Source: Bacteroidaceae bacterium (GTDB lineage Bacteria > Bacteroidota > Bacteroidia > Bacteroidales > Bacteroidaceae). Taken from it: a DNA stretch of 64,000 nt. Positions 17,866 through 27,860 of this stretch are shown here, piece by piece (positions within the stretch are counted from its first letter, which is position 1; each line of letters starts with the position of its first letter). Location: assembly GCA_017451645.1 (NCBI GenBank), contig JAFTNZ010000024.1, forward strand, positions 51,452-115,451, written 5' to 3'. The position numbers and the translations under genes were made by a program. The notes beneath the pieces are model-generated. The model ran no database searches. It had not been told where the DNA came from and saw only the letters and a program-made list of their open reading frames with translations.

Positions 17866-20006
17866 CGCTTGTTCTTTTCTTTTTTGTTACGGAATTGTTG
17901 GAAACAAGTGAGCAGTTCTGAAATCCATCCGCGTTGCGGCTCATATCCCTTTCGTACAGATGTAGTGCGTGCATCGAACAAACTTGGAGCCTGTTTGTCT
18001 TCTGCATATTGGTCGGGGAAAATCATCATCAGACTTACCGAAGGGAAGTACTGCTCGACTTGTTCCGGAATGTGCTCAAATGAGGGACGATAGGATACAC
18101 TGTCTTTGCGTGCGCAGACAATAATCAGCAGATGGTCATCATTGACTTGATCTGCTATTTTTGCCAAATCCTTGTTGCCTTGTGTCTGTTCGTTGCTGAT
18201 GCGCAAATTGGAGTGATATTCTGTCAAATAGCGTGAAATGACGGCCCAGGTGCGTGCATGTGCATAGAAGACAATCCGACATCCCAATATACCCGCCATG
18301 CGTGCAAGGCGGTCGAGCCAACGATAAAAGCCCGCTTCAAATTCAGCCTTGGCCGGCACCCATACGTGGATGCGCCGCAATGTATTCATAGGCATAGTGG
18401 GACGCACCAAAATGATTTGGCGTGATGTTCCGGCCAACAACCCCAAGGTGACGGGACCGAAGAAAGAACCTCCGTCTCCAGTCTCCCGTTTGTGCATGCC
18501 CAATATCAACTCTGAGGCATCATTCTCGCGCAAAGCATGCAGAATACCGTTGGACAAGTTGGTGGCCAATCGGCTTTGTGTCTGCATACGCACATCTGCT
18601 GAATGGGCTATCTTTTCGGCCCGTTGTAAACATTTGCGTCCTTCTTCTATCTGCTTTTGACTGCTGTTGTCATACACAACGTTGAGTCCGATGAGGCCTC
18701 TGTTCAGCTTGGGATTACGCATCATCATGGCCACTTGTACCAAGTTCTCCACATTTTGGTTGGCTACCATGGGTATCATGATCTTCTCGTCGTCCCCTTT
18801 GTTTGTGTGTGGCAACGAAAGGTCATCATTCAGCACCAGCTGGCGTGAAGCCTTCTCCACTGCCAATGAACTGATGATACACGTCACTAAAATGAACACC
18901 AGTGTAGCATTCAATATCGTTTCGTTGAACAGACCCAACTCATATCCTACCATCACTACGGCCAAAGTGCCTGCCGCATGTGCTTCGCTCAGGCCAAAGA
19001 GCATCATTCCCTCATCTTTATGGAGGCCAAACATCTTTTGGGGAATCCAAGCGGCCAAGTATTTTCCTAAAGTTCCTCCTATCACCATCACGAGAGCCAC
19101 GATAATGGTGTTGATACCTTTTATAAATACACTCACGTCGATGAGCATACCTACTCCTATTAGAAAATAAGGTATGAAAATGGCATTCCCTACAAACTCT
19201 ATACGCCCCATCAGAGGTGAACCGGCTGGAATAAGTCTGTTCAGCACAATGCCTGCAAAAAAGGCCCCTAAGATACCTTCCAGACCGGCTATATGCGCAC
19301 CGATAGCAGCCAGGAAAAGCATTGCCATCACAAAGATGAATTGTTGTACCGGGTCATTGAATGTACGAAAGAAATAGCGGGCCACCCGTGGAAACAGATA
19401 GATGATTCCTGTGATGAAAAGTATCACTCCAACGGCCATCATCACCCAAAATTCTGGTTCGTTGTGTCCATGTACCAATTGGGAAATGACGGCCAGTACA
19501 ATGAGCGAAAGAGTGTCTGTGATGATGGTTCCCCCTACGGCCATATTTACAGAACGGTTGTGACTCAACCCGTAGCGGCTCACGATGGCATACGACACCA
19601 ACGTGTGTGATGAGAACATCGAAGCCACCAGCAACGATCCAGCCCAATCCATGTGCAGGAAATAATGGCACAGCAATCCACCGAGACCGAAGGGGAAGAG
19701 AAAAGTTGTCAATCCAAATGCCAGACTCTTGTGCTTGTTCTTGTTGAAATCCGCCAAGTCTATTTCCACTCCGGCCAAAAACATGATGTAGAGCAAACCT
19801 ACGTTGCCGAATATCTCGAAACTGCTGTCTCGCTGCAATAGGTCCAATCCATGTGGCCCAATCAGAACACCGGCCAACAACATCCCTACAATATGTGGTA
19901 TATGCAACCGGTTGAGCAGAATGGGAGCAAAGAGGATGACACAGAGCACGAGGAAGAATATCCACGTAGGGTCTGTGATGGGAAAAATAGAAGTCATTAA
20001 TGCCAT
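17862..20006 (-). CDS. Cation:proton antiporter (KefB/CPA2-like) with C-terminal USP-like region
   Basis: A 714-residue inner-membrane monovalent cation/proton antiporter. About 12 membrane segments fill residues 1-400, with the CPA2 signatures VGMLLAGVLIGPHG, the antiporter-type NVGLLYIMFLAGVEIDL and GLEGILGAFFAGIVLNRLIP. The C-terminal 300 residues are soluble and resemble tandem universal-stress-like domains (ENLVQVAMMMRNP, ELILGMHKRE, IIVCARKDSV) rather than the TrkA-N domain of KefB. The frame opens at a GTG at 20072, but the -7 element at 20034-20041 lies within that stretch, so ATG 20006 (or 19997) is likelier. It overlaps tcdA by 4 bp. Confidence 0.87.
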   Translation of the reverse strand: MALMTSIFPITDPTWIFFLVLCVILFAPILLNRLHIPHIVGMLLAGVLIGPHGLDLLQRDSSFEIFGNVGLLYIMFLAGVEIDLADFNKNKHKSLAFGLTTFLFPFGLGGLLCHYFLHMDWAGSLLVASMFSSHTLVSYAIVSRYGLSHNRSVNMAVGGTIITDTLSLIVLAVISQLVHGHNEPEFWVMMAVGVILFITGIIYLFPRVARYFFRTFNDPVQQFIFVMAMLFLAAIGAHIAGLEGILGAFFAGIVLNRLIPAGSPLMGRIEFVGNAIFIPYFLIGVGMLIDVSVFIKGINTIIVALVMVIGGTLGKYLAAWIPQKMFGLHKDEGMMLFGLSEAHAAGTLAVVMVGYELGLFNETILNATLVFILVTCIISSLAVEKASRQLVLNDDLSLPHTNKGDDEKIMIPMVANQNVENLVQVAMMMRNPKLNRGLIGLNVVYDNSSQKQIEEGRKCLQRAEKIAHSADVRMQTQSRLATNLSNGILHALRENDASELILGMHKRETGDGGSFFGPVTLGLLAGTSRQIILVRPTMPMNTLRRIHVWVPAKAEFEAGFYRWLDRLARMAGILGCRIVFYAHARTWAVISRYLTEYHSNLRISNEQTQGNKDLAKIADQVNDDHLLIIVCARKDSVSYRPSFEHIPEQVEQYFPSVSLMMIFPDQYAEDKQAPSLFDARTTSVRKGYEPQRGWISELLTCFQQFRNKKEKNKR

Positions 20007-20033
20007 GCGCCGCTCAAAATCATGATTTGGGTG

Positions 20034-20041
20034 CAAAAGTA
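20034..20041 (-). promoter_or_regulatory. -7 element of the KefB-like/tcdA operon
   Basis: Minus-strand TACTTTTG, followed by GCACCCAAATCATGATTT. A near copy of the adjoining 25 bp lies 60 bp upstream (20077-20100), suggesting a duplicated promoter region. The rest of the 446-bp gap to lysS (20101-20370) shows no gene or repeat that I can support. Confidence 0.55.
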
Positions 20042-20390
20042 TCAAAAAAAAAGGGAATGACTCTATCTCCACTCTTCAAATCATGTTTTGGATGCAAAAA
20101 TTAACCTTTCATGACGTTTGAGATGAAAGAAAACAAAGAAGACCAGCCCGCAGACATCTACATCTATATCTATGGGGAATGGTTCTGTTCAGGAGAAATA
20201 GGTGATGAAACAGAACATTCACCAGCGCCCAAACAGCCTTTACTTTTTCCCCTGCCTGAAAGTTCTTTTTCTCAGGTACTCCCGAAAAAATGTACGTGCA
20301 TAATCAAAAAAAACATCTTTGCCGCAAAGAAAGAAAACTGCGTAAATGCATTTAATGTCTTCAAAATTGTGTGGTTTACGAAATCTTTCT

Positions 20391-20398
20391 TACTTTTG
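20391..20398 (+). promoter_or_regulatory. -7 element of lysS
   Basis: TACTTTTG matches TAnnTTTG; GTTTACG near 20374 is a partial -33 match. Transcription would start near 20405. Confidence 0.6.
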
Positions 20399-20452
20399 CA
20401 CCAAATTAGGGAATTGTGCCCTGACTGAATGTGTAAATACATCAAAACAGAT

Positions 20453-22183
20453 ATGAATATATTAGAGCTGAGTGAACAAGAGATTGTCAGACGCCAGAGT
20501 CTGGCCGAGTTGCGCAACATGGGCATCGACCCTTATCCCGCAGCTGAGTATGTAACCAATGCCTTTTCCACCGACATCCGCGAAGAGTTCAAGGATGACG
20601 CCGAGCCACGTCAGGTATCTATCGCCGGACGTATCATGAGCCGCCGTGTGATGGGAAAGGCATCGTTCGTTGAATTGCAAGACTCCAAAGGCCGCATCCA
20701 GGTATATATCACCCGCGATGACATCTGCCCGGAGGAGAACAAGGATATGTACAATGTGGTGTTCAAACGCTTGCTGGACTTGGGCGACTTCATCGGTATC
20801 GAGGGTACGGTGTTCCGCACACAGACGGGTGAAATCAGCGTACACGCCCGCAAGCTGACCGTGTTGGCCAAGAGCCTGAAGCCCCTGCCTATCGTGAAGT
20901 ACAAGGACGGTGTGGCCTACGACAAGTTTGAAGACCCTGAGCTCCGCTACCGCCAGCGCTATGTGGACCTCATCGTGAACGATGGCATCAAGGAGACCTT
21001 CTTGAAACGTTCGACCATCGTGAAGACCATGCGTGCCGTGATGGACGAGGCCGGCTATACAGAGGTGGAGACTCCCATCCTGCAGAGCATTGCCGGTGGT
21101 GCCAGCGCGCGCCCCTTCATCACTCATCACAACTCACTCGACATTGACCTCTACATGCGTATCGCCACTGAGCTTTACCTGAAGCGTCTTATCGTGGGCG
21201 GTTTCGAAGGTGTGTATGAAATCGGCAAGAACTTCCGCAACGAGGGAATGGACAAGACCCACAACCCGGAGTTCACCTGCATGGAGCTGTACGTCCAGTA
21301 CAAGGACTATAACTGGATGATGGACTTCACCGAGAAAATGCTCGAGCGCATCTGTATCGCCGTGAACGGATGCCCTGAGACGGTAATTGATGGAAAGACC
21401 ATCAGCTTCAAGGCTCCCTATCGCCGCCTGCCCATCCTGGATGCCATCAAGGAGAAGACCGGCTACGACCTCAATGGCAAGAGCGAAGAGGAGATCCGCG
21501 AAGTGTGCAAGGCACTGAACATGGAAATTGACGACACCATGGGCAAGGGCAAGCTGATTGACGAAATATTCGGTGAGTTCTGCGAAGGCACCTTCATCCA
21601 ACCGACCTTCATCACCGACTATCCTGTAGAGATGTCGCCCCTGACCAAGATGCACCGTAGCAAACCGGGCCTTACCGAGCGCTTCGAACTGATGGTGAAC
21701 GGCAAGGAGCTGGCCAATGCATACAGTGAGCTGAACGACCCCATTGACCAGGAAGAGCGCTTCAAAGAACAGATGCGTCTGGCCGACAAGGGCGACGACG
21801 AGGCTATGATTATCGACCAGGACTTCCTGCGTGCCCTGCAATACGGTATGCCTCCCACTTCGGGTATCGGCATCGGTATCGACCGTCTGGTGATGCTGCT
21901 CACCGGCAATGCCTTCATTCAGGAAGTACTTTTCTTCCCACAGATGCGTCCCGAAAAGGTGGCTCCCAAGGACAAGGCCGAGAAATATATGGAATTGGAT
22001 ATCCCCGAAGAATGGGTTCCCCTTATCCAAAAGGCCGGATATAACCTGGTGGCCGACATGCAGGGGGTCAACCCGCAGAAGGTGCATCAGGACATCTGTG
22101 GCATTAACAAGAAATACAAGCTGGAGCTGAAGAATCCTACAGTGGATGAGGTGACAGCGTGGATAAATTCAATTACAATTTGA
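20453..22183 (+). CDS. lysS: Lysyl-tRNA synthetase, class II
   Basis: Charges tRNA-Lys. 576 residues from [15 protein letters not shown]; an earlier ATG at 20429 would add 8 residues but the shorter form matches the usual N-terminus. The OB-fold anticodon domain covers residues ~50-150 ([21 protein letters not shown]). Class II motif 1 is near [17 protein letters not shown], motif 2 is [20 protein letters not shown], and motif 3 is [15 protein letters not shown]. Past the normal end near FFPQMRPEK there is a further ~70-residue tail (from [15 protein letters not shown] to WINSITI), as is known for Bacteroidetes LysS; its role is unknown. Followed by gpsA after a heptamer repeat region. Confidence 0.96.
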   Translation: MNILELSEQEIVRRQSLAELRNMGIDPYPAAEYVTNAFSTDIREEFKDDAEPRQVSIAGRIMSRRVMGKASFVELQDSKGRIQVYITRDDICPEENKDMYNVVFKRLLDLGDFIGIEGTVFRTQTGEISVHARKLTVLAKSLKPLPIVKYKDGVAYDKFEDPELRYRQRYVDLIVNDGIKETFLKRSTIVKTMRAVMDEAGYTEVETPILQSIAGGASARPFITHHNSLDIDLYMRIATELYLKRLIVGGFEGVYEIGKNFRNEGMDKTHNPEFTCMELYVQYKDYNWMMDFTEKMLERICIAVNGCPETVIDGKTISFKAPYRRLPILDAIKEKTGYDLNGKSEEEIREVCKALNMEIDDTMGKGKLIDEIFGEFCEGTFIQPTFITDYPVEMSPLTKMHRSKPGLTERFELMVNGKELANAYSELNDPIDQEERFKEQMRLADKGDDEAMIIDQDFLRALQYGMPPTSGIGIGIDRLVMLLTGNAFIQEVLFFPQMRPEKVAPKDKAEKYMELDIPEEWVPLIQKAGYNLVADMQGVNPQKVHQDICGINKKYKLELKNPTVDEVTAWINSITI

Positions 22184-22317
22184 CAATTTACAAAGTACAA
22201 TTCACCATGCGGATATTGTCACATCAGAATGGTGGATTGTACTTGAATAAGTTTGTCCATTGTAAATTGTACGTGAATCAGATTGTACATTGTAAATTGT
22301 AAATTGTACATGTAATT
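22180..22317. repeat. Heptamer-rich intergenic repeat between lysS and gpsA
   Basis: The gap is built largely from 7-bp units of the type TGTAAAT/TGTACAT (clearest at 22284-22310, four units in a row). Near its left end AAGTACAATTCACCAT (22194-22209) pairs with ATGGTGGATTGTACTT (22230-22245) at 15 of 16 positions. The array runs to within a few bases of the gpsA start codon, so it forms its ribosome-binding region. Confidence 0.7.
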
Positions 22318-23319
22318 ATGAAACTCCCTGACGGAAAGATTGCAATCATGGGTGGTGGCAGTTGGGCCACTGCTATCGCAAAGATGGTGATGAGCCATGA
22401 GGACGAAACCATCAATTGGTACATGCGCCGCGATGACCGCATCGAAGACTTCAAACGCTTGGGCCACAATCCGGCCTACCTGACAAGTGTCCGTTTCGAT
22501 ATCAAGCGCATCAATTTCTCATCAGACATCAACAAGATTGTACGCGAGTCGGACATACTGATATTCGTCACTCCCTCGCCTTACTTGAAGAGCCATCTGA
22601 AGAAACTGAAGACCAAGCTCAAGGACAAGTTCATCATTACGGCTATCAAGGGTATCGTACCCGATGAGAACCTCATCGTATCGGAATATTTCCATCAGGA
22701 GTATGGGGTGCCCGAAGATAATATTGCCGTCCTGGCCGGTCCGTGCCATGCCGAGGAGGTTGCCTTGGAACGTCTCTCCTACCTTACCATCGGATGTGCC
22801 AGCCGCGACAAAGCCAAATACCTGACCAAGCGGTTTGCCAACCATTTCATAAAGACCTCTGTCAGCGAAGATGTACCCGGTATTGAATACAGCTCGGTAT
22901 TGAAGAATGTATATGCCATCGCGGCAGGAATCTGTAGTGGTCTGAAGTACGGAGACAACTTCCAGGCCGTATTGATGGCCAATGCCGTACAGGAGATGAA
23001 CCGGTTCCTGGAAACAGTGCATCCCATATCCCGAAAGATTGATGATTCGGTATATTTGGGTGACCTGCTGGTGACAGGATACTCCAAATTCAGCCGCAAC
23101 CGTGTCTTCGGCTCCATGATTGGTAAAGGATACTCCGTAAAGAGTGCGCAGATAGAGATGGAAATGATTGCAGAAGGGTACTATGGTACCAAGTGTATCA
23201 AGGAACTGAACAAGCATCATCACGTAAACATGCCTATATTGGATGCCGTCTATAACATACTGTACGAACGGATTTCGCCCATGATTGAAATCAAATTGCT
23301 GACGGATTCGTTCAGGTAG
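22318..23319 (+). CDS. gpsA: Glycerol-3-phosphate dehydrogenase [NAD(P)+]
   Basis: Makes sn-glycerol 3-phosphate from dihydroxyacetone phosphate for phospholipid synthesis. The 333-residue protein has the Rossmann loop IAIMGGGSWATAIAKMV at the N-terminus, the FVTPSPYL and IKGIVPDENLIVSEYF segments, AVLAGPCHAEEVA, and the catalytic Lys in SVLKNVYAIAAGICSGLKYG. The GGGSWATA variant replaces the more common GxGxxGxA with Trp-Ala, as seen in this family. It lies between lysS and pgi on the same strand, separated from both by repeat elements, so cotranscription is uncertain. Confidence 0.95.
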   Translation: MKLPDGKIAIMGGGSWATAIAKMVMSHEDETINWYMRRDDRIEDFKRLGHNPAYLTSVRFDIKRINFSSDINKIVRESDILIFVTPSPYLKSHLKKLKTKLKDKFIITAIKGIVPDENLIVSEYFHQEYGVPEDNIAVLAGPCHAEEVALERLSYLTIGCASRDKAKYLTKRFANHFIKTSVSEDVPGIEYSSVLKNVYAIAAGICSGLKYGDNFQAVLMANAVQEMNRFLETVHPISRKIDDSVYLGDLLVTGYSKFSRNRVFGSMIGKGYSVKSAQIEMEMIAEGYYGTKCIKELNKHHHVNMPILDAVYNILYERISPMIEIKLLTDSFR

Positions 23320-23323
23320 GATT

Positions 23324-23421
23324 TTAGGCACAGATTACACGGTTTTCTGTGCTTTGTCGTATAAAAATAAAGAAGAAAAGAACCCGCATGGTATCGCGTA
23401 ATCCGTGTAATCCGTGCCTAA
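23324..23421. repeat. TTAGGCAC palindromic element, copy 1 (between gpsA and pgi)
   Basis: TTAGGCACAGATTACACGG (23324-23342) and CCGTGTAATCCGTGCCTAA (23403-23421) are inverted repeats identical at 18 of 19 positions, 60 bp apart. A related element lies on the other side of pgi. Confidence 0.8.
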
Positions 23422-23437
23422 TAAATAATCATAAATT

Positions 23438-24772
23438 ATGAAACTTAATATTACAAAGGCTGAGCAATTCCTTCAAGCAGGAGCAGTGGCCGCTTATGAG
23501 TCTCAAGTAAAAGCCGCCATGGACACCTTGGAGAAAGGCACTGGCGCTGGTAATGATTTCCTCGGATGGCTGCATTTGCCCTCCAGCATCACCACAGAAC
23601 ATTTGGCTGACCTGAAAGCTACAGCACAGGTGTTGCGCGAAAACTGTGAAGTGGTCATTGTGGCCGGTATCGGTGGCAGCTACCTCGGAGCACGTGCTGT
23701 TATCGAAGCTCTCTCCAATACCTTCGAATGGTTGAAAGAGAAAAAGGAAAACCCTGTCATCATCTATGCAGGAAACAATATCGGTGAAGACTATCTGGCT
23801 GAATTGACCGAGTTCTTGAAAGACAAGAAGTTTGGTGTCATCAACATCTCCAAGTCTGGTACAACGACAGAGACAGCTCTCGCATTCCGTCTGTTGAAGA
23901 AGCAGTGCGAGGACCAACGTGGCAAAGAGATGGCCCGCAAGGTTATCGTAGCCGTTACCGATGCCAAGAAGGGAGCAGCCCGTGTGACCGCAGACAAAGA
24001 AGGATACAAGTCATTCATCATCCCCGACAATGTGGGCGGACGTTTCAGCGTGCTCACTCCTGTAGGCTTGCTACCCATTGCTGTGGCAGGATATGACATC
24101 GAGCAACTGGTACAGGGTGCCCGCGATATGGAAGCACAAACAGCAGAGAACGTTCCTTTCATGGAGAACCCCTCAGCTGTATATGCCGCTGTGCGTAACC
24201 TGTTGTATGCCGAGGGAAAGAAGATTGAAATCCTAGTGAACTACCAGCCCAAGCTGCATTACGTGATGGAATGGTGGAAGCAGCTCTATGGCGAGAGTGA
24301 AGGTAAGGATGGAAAGGGAATCTTCCCCGCATCTGTTGACTTCAGTACCGACCTTCATTCTATGGGACAATGGATTCAAGAGGGTGAACGCACTATCTTT
24401 GAGACTGTCATCTCTGTAGAGAATGCCAATAAGACAATGGCCGTACCTACTGACGAGGAGAATCTCGACGGTTTGAACTTCCTGGCTGGCAAGCGCGTGG
24501 ATGAAGTGAACAAGATGGCCGAACTCGGCACACAATTGGCCCATGTGGATGGTGGTGTACCCAATCTGCGTATCACTGTTCCCCAATTGGACGAATACAA
24601 CATCGGCCAACTCATCTACTTCTTCGAGAAAGCTTGCGGTATCAGCGGTTATCTGTTAGGCGTCAACCCCTTCAACCAACCGGGTGTAGAAGCCTACAAG
24701 AAGAATATGTTTGCCCTCCTTGGCAAACCCGGATACGAAGAAGAGACAAAAGCCATCCAGGCAAAACTCTGA
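23438..24772 (+). CDS. pgi: Glucose-6-phosphate isomerase
   Basis: Interconverts glucose 6-phosphate and fructose 6-phosphate in glycolysis. 444 residues, the length of the shorter bacterial/archaeal-type PGI. Visible signatures are [20 protein letters not shown] near residue 70, [17 protein letters not shown] near 135, [21 protein letters not shown] near 195, the catalytic Glu/His region ending [18 protein letters not shown] near 300, and [18 protein letters not shown] near the C-terminus. The gene is framed on both sides by TTAGGCAC palindromes, which may act as transcript ends or processing sites. Confidence 0.96.
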   Translation: MKLNITKAEQFLQAGAVAAYESQVKAAMDTLEKGTGAGNDFLGWLHLPSSITTEHLADLKATAQVLRENCEVVIVAGIGGSYLGARAVIEALSNTFEWLKEKKENPVIIYAGNNIGEDYLAELTEFLKDKKFGVINISKSGTTTETALAFRLLKKQCEDQRGKEMARKVIVAVTDAKKGAARVTADKEGYKSFIIPDNVGGRFSVLTPVGLLPIAVAGYDIEQLVQGARDMEAQTAENVPFMENPSAVYAAVRNLLYAEGKKIEILVNYQPKLHYVMEWWKQLYGESEGKDGKGIFPASVDFSTDLHSMGQWIQEGERTIFETVISVENANKTMAVPTDEENLDGLNFLAGKRVDEVNKMAELGTQLAHVDGGVPNLRITVPQLDEYNIGQLIYFFEKACGISGYLLGVNPFNQPGVEAYKKNMFALLGKPGYEEETKAIQAKL

Positions 24773-24808
24773 TACTTGGGCATAGAATTGTGTCCTGAAT
24801 ATCCTTTT

Positions 24809-24883
24809 CTTAGGCACGGATTACGCGAATTGTGCAGGGAATATACAATATTTCCCGAGGGCTATGCGTAATTCGTGCCTAAG
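24809..24883. repeat. TTAGGCAC palindromic element, copy 2 (after pgi)
   Basis: CTTAGGCACGGATTACGCG (24809-24827) and TGCGTAATTCGTGCCTAAG (24865-24883) form an imperfect inverted repeat with 17 of 19 matching, closing a 37-bp spacer that itself contains GGGAATAT/ATATTTCCC. Same family as the element before pgi, but with a different spacer. Confidence 0.8.
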
Positions 24884-24974
24884 ATTCAAAATAGAAGGGG
24901 AACAAATGGCTATAGCCGATGTTATATAACATGTAATTAAGGTAAGGGGATAAAGTTTGTCAATGTGAGAAATT

Positions 24975-27005
24975 ATGAAAAAGTGGCTGATTCTATTTTT
25001 GTCATTTCTGTGTGTATGTTCCATTCAAGCCGTAGAGGGACGTAAGAAAGTGGCAGTAGTCTTGAGTGGTGGAGGAGCTAAAGGCATGGCACATATCCGT
25101 GCTCTGAAAGTAATAGAAGAGGCGGGTATACCGATAGATTATGTCGTGGGTACCAGTATGGGAGCCATTGTTGGCGGACTTTATTCCATTGGTTTTACTA
25201 CAGCTCAAATAGATACGTTGGCGCGTACACAAGATTGGAAATATTTGCTTTCCGATGCCAAAGATCGTAAGGAACAGCCATTGGCAAGTCGTGAGCGTAC
25301 AGAACAATATGTGCTTTCTGTTCCTTTTGACAAAAAAGCGAAAGAAACTCTGAGTGGTGGAGTTATCAAGGGACGCAATTTGGCCATTCTATTCTCTAAA
25401 CTTACCGAAGGGTATCATGATTCTATCGACTTTAATACATTGCCCATACCTTTTGCTTGTGTGGCTTATAATTTAGTTAATGGCAAGGAGGTGGTGTTCC
25501 ATAGTGGTGTGTTGGCTGCGGCTATTCGTGCCAGTATGTCTATTCCTGGGGCTTTCACTCCTGTGCGTCTGAATGATATGGTGTTGGTGGATGGAGGTAT
25601 GGCCAACAATTATCCGGTGGATGTGGCTCGTAGTATGGGAGCCGATGTTGTGATAGGGGTAGATGTACAGGATACGCTGAAAAGTGCAGATAATCTCACC
25701 TCACTTTCCCAAGTTGTGGGGCAGATTGTCAATTTGATTGTGGAAAACAAATATCACGAGAACGTTCTTCATAGCGATGTTCACATCAAGGTGGATGTCA
25801 GTGGCTATTCGTCCACCAGTTTCACTCCCGTATCAATAGATACTTTATTGGCACGTGGTGAGCAGGCCGCCCGTTCTCAATGGAATAGATTGGTCTATGT
25901 GAGAGATAGCTTACTGCATTTGAATCCTTCAGATACATTACCTGTCCGTCCGGAGCATTTGGTCAGTATGAGTGACAGTGTACCGTTGATTGCGTCTATC
26001 ATGCCAGAAGAACGCAAAACTGACAATGTCTTTCGTTTAGGAGTCCGTTTCGACAGTGAAAAATTGGCTTCACTCATCTTCAATGCTCATATGTTGTTGG
26101 GCGAAGAGCATCGTTCATTGGCCGATTTTACCCTCCGTTTGGGTAAAACCGGATTTGGCCGTTTGGACTATACTTTTGGTATCGACCGGCGTCAGAATTG
26201 GCAGAGTCTCCTTTCTTATCAATTCAGTTACAATGATATTGATCTTTACAACAAAGGACATCGTATCAGCAATTATTCCTTTTTGCGTCATCATGCAGGA
26301 GTCGCCTTTCAGCGCAATTGGCATGATATCCGTTGTACATTGGGTGTAGCCTATGATTTGTATCACTTCAATGACATGTTGGTTGCACCAGAAATGAATA
26401 TTCCGGACAGCGATTCGGAAGAATCTTTCTTCTCCTATTATTATGATATGTATTTTGAAAATTTCAACAAGCGTGTTTATCCCACACAAGGAATGAAGTG
26501 GAATGCTTGCATTGGTTTCTATACTACCGATATGTGGCGGTACAAAGGGAAAACTGCCATTCCTATTGCCAATTTCTCATGGGAGGCTGCGCTTTCACCG
26601 CGTAGCCGTTTTACGGTGTTACCTGCTGTCTATGGTCGTATTATTTGGAGGAAAAATCCACCTTATTCGCTCTATAACAGTGTGGGAGGTACATCGTTTA
26701 GTCGTTATACAGAGCAACAACTGCCATTTATGGGCATCAGTTATATGGAAATGACTGCTCCTAATACAGTGGTTGGTGCCATCAAGTTACGCCAGCGTAT
26801 GGGTAGTAACCAATATATCACCCTTACCAATAATATTGCCTTTTCCAGTGGGCAATTAAAAAAACTGTTCAATGAAGACCATTTCTATGGTTGCGGACTT
26901 ACTTATGGATACAACAGTATTATTGGACCACTTGAAGGTTCTGTCTATTGGAGTGACCGTACGGACAAGTTGGGATTCCTTATTAATTTAGGGTATGAAT
27001 TTTAA
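24975..27005 (+). CDS. Patatin-like phospholipase fused to an outer-membrane barrel (PlpD-type)
   Basis: 676 residues. Signal peptide at 1-22 (FLSFLCVCSIQAVEG). Residues 25-300 are a patatin hydrolase: oxyanion loop VLSGGGAKGMAHIRAL, nucleophile Ser in YVVGTSMGAIVGG and catalytic Asp in LVDGGMANNYP. After a linker, residues ~370-676 are beta-rich with repeated aromatic-ending strands (TFGIDRRQNWQSLLSYQFSYN, GLTYGYNSIIGPLEGSVYWS) and end in LINLGYEF, typical of a BamA/TpsB-like barrel. Such type Vd proteins carry a lipolytic passenger at the surface. Substrate is unknown. The next gene (HAD) follows by 13 bp. Confidence 0.88.
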   Translation: MKKWLILFLSFLCVCSIQAVEGRKKVAVVLSGGGAKGMAHIRALKVIEEAGIPIDYVVGTSMGAIVGGLYSIGFTTAQIDTLARTQDWKYLLSDAKDRKEQPLASRERTEQYVLSVPFDKKAKETLSGGVIKGRNLAILFSKLTEGYHDSIDFNTLPIPFACVAYNLVNGKEVVFHSGVLAAAIRASMSIPGAFTPVRLNDMVLVDGGMANNYPVDVARSMGADVVIGVDVQDTLKSADNLTSLSQVVGQIVNLIVENKYHENVLHSDVHIKVDVSGYSSTSFTPVSIDTLLARGEQAARSQWNRLVYVRDSLLHLNPSDTLPVRPEHLVSMSDSVPLIASIMPEERKTDNVFRLGVRFDSEKLASLIFNAHMLLGEEHRSLADFTLRLGKTGFGRLDYTFGIDRRQNWQSLLSYQFSYNDIDLYNKGHRISNYSFLRHHAGVAFQRNWHDIRCTLGVAYDLYHFNDMLVAPEMNIPDSDSEESFFSYYYDMYFENFNKRVYPTQGMKWNACIGFYTTDMWRYKGKTAIPIANFSWEAALSPRSRFTVLPAVYGRIIWRKNPPYSLYNSVGGTSFSRYTEQQLPFMGISYMEMTAPNTVVGAIKLRQRMGSNQYITLTNNIAFSSGQLKKLFNEDHFYGCGLTYGYNSIIGPLEGSVYWSDRTDKLGFLINLGYEF

Positions 27006-27018
27006 TTAAAGAGAAAAC

Positions 27019-27759
27019 ATGGATAAAGCTATTAGAAACTACTTGAGAACTCATCATTATCGTGCTATACGTTTGAAAGCCGTGCTTTTTGATATGGATG
27101 GTGTGTTGTTTGATTCCATGCCCTATCATGCTGAGGCTTGGAATCAGGCTATGTCTCATTTCAATATGAACCTCAGTCGTGAAGAAGCCTATATGCACGA
27201 AGGGCGTACAGGGGCATCAACCATCAATATCGTCAGTCAACGCGAGCGTGGTTGTGAGGCGGAATCAACAGAGATAGAGGCTATTTATGCCGAAAAGTGT
27301 AGAATATTCAATCAATTCCCTCCTGCGGTGCGTATGCCTGGTGCTTGGGAAGTATTGCAGCAAGTGCGTGATGCCGGACTGACAGCCATGGTTGTCACCG
27401 GATCTGGTCAGCATTCGTTGCTTGACCGGTTGAATAGTAATTTCCCAGGGATTTTTCATCGAGAATTGATGGTGACAGCTTTTGACGTGAAATATGGCAA
27501 GCCGAATCCGGAGCCTTATCTGATGGCATTGCAGAAAGGAGAATTCAGTCCTGAAGAGGCTCTCATAGTGGAAAATGCTCCTTTGGGTGTACGAGCCGGA
27601 TCTGCATCGGGCGTTTTCACTGTAGCAGTCAATACGGGACCATTACCTGATGATGTATTGCTTTCAGAAGGCGCTGATTATCTCTTCCCTTCTATGCAGG
27701 CTTTGGCCAACGGATGGCCTTGTCTGTTGCAATTGCTTAAAGATACAGTGGCGGATTAG
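27019..27759 (+). CDS. HAD-superfamily sugar phosphatase / beta-phosphoglucomutase-like
   Basis: 246 residues, cytoplasmic. HAD motif I is AVLFDMDGVLFDSMPYHAEAW near residue 22 (DxD nucleophile pair), the C1 cap follows with the EGRTGASTINI loop typical of PGM-type enzymes, motif II is AMVVTGSGQHSLLDRL, motif III the Lys in KYGKPNPEPYL, and motif IV LIVENAPLGVRAG with Glu then Asn in place of the usual Asp-Ser. The last change is common among sugar phosphatases. It is likely cotranscribed with the patatin gene. Either phosphatase or mutase activity is possible; the substrate cannot be told. Confidence 0.83.
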   Translation: MDKAIRNYLRTHHYRAIRLKAVLFDMDGVLFDSMPYHAEAWNQAMSHFNMNLSREEAYMHEGRTGASTINIVSQRERGCEAESTEIEAIYAEKCRIFNQFPPAVRMPGAWEVLQQVRDAGLTAMVVTGSGQHSLLDRLNSNFPGIFHRELMVTAFDVKYGKPNPEPYLMALQKGEFSPEEALIVENAPLGVRAGSASGVFTVAVNTGPLPDDVLLSEGADYLFPSMQALANGWPCLLQLLKDTVAD

Positions 27760-27814
27760 TCCCTTCCTTTTTATCGGGATATAACTTTATCTTCCTTATT
27801 ATATATACTTCAAG

Positions 27815-27841
27815 TGCCAACGGATATATACTCCGTTGGCA
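27815..27841. terminator. Hairpin between convergent HAD and phosphoesterase genes
   Basis: Perfect 10-bp stem TGCCAACGGA / TCCGTTGGCA with a 7-nt loop, in the 101-bp gap between convergent genes. No T-run follows on either strand, so termination is likely but not certain. Confidence 0.5.
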
Positions 27842-27860
27842 GAGTAAGTGCAATTACTTT

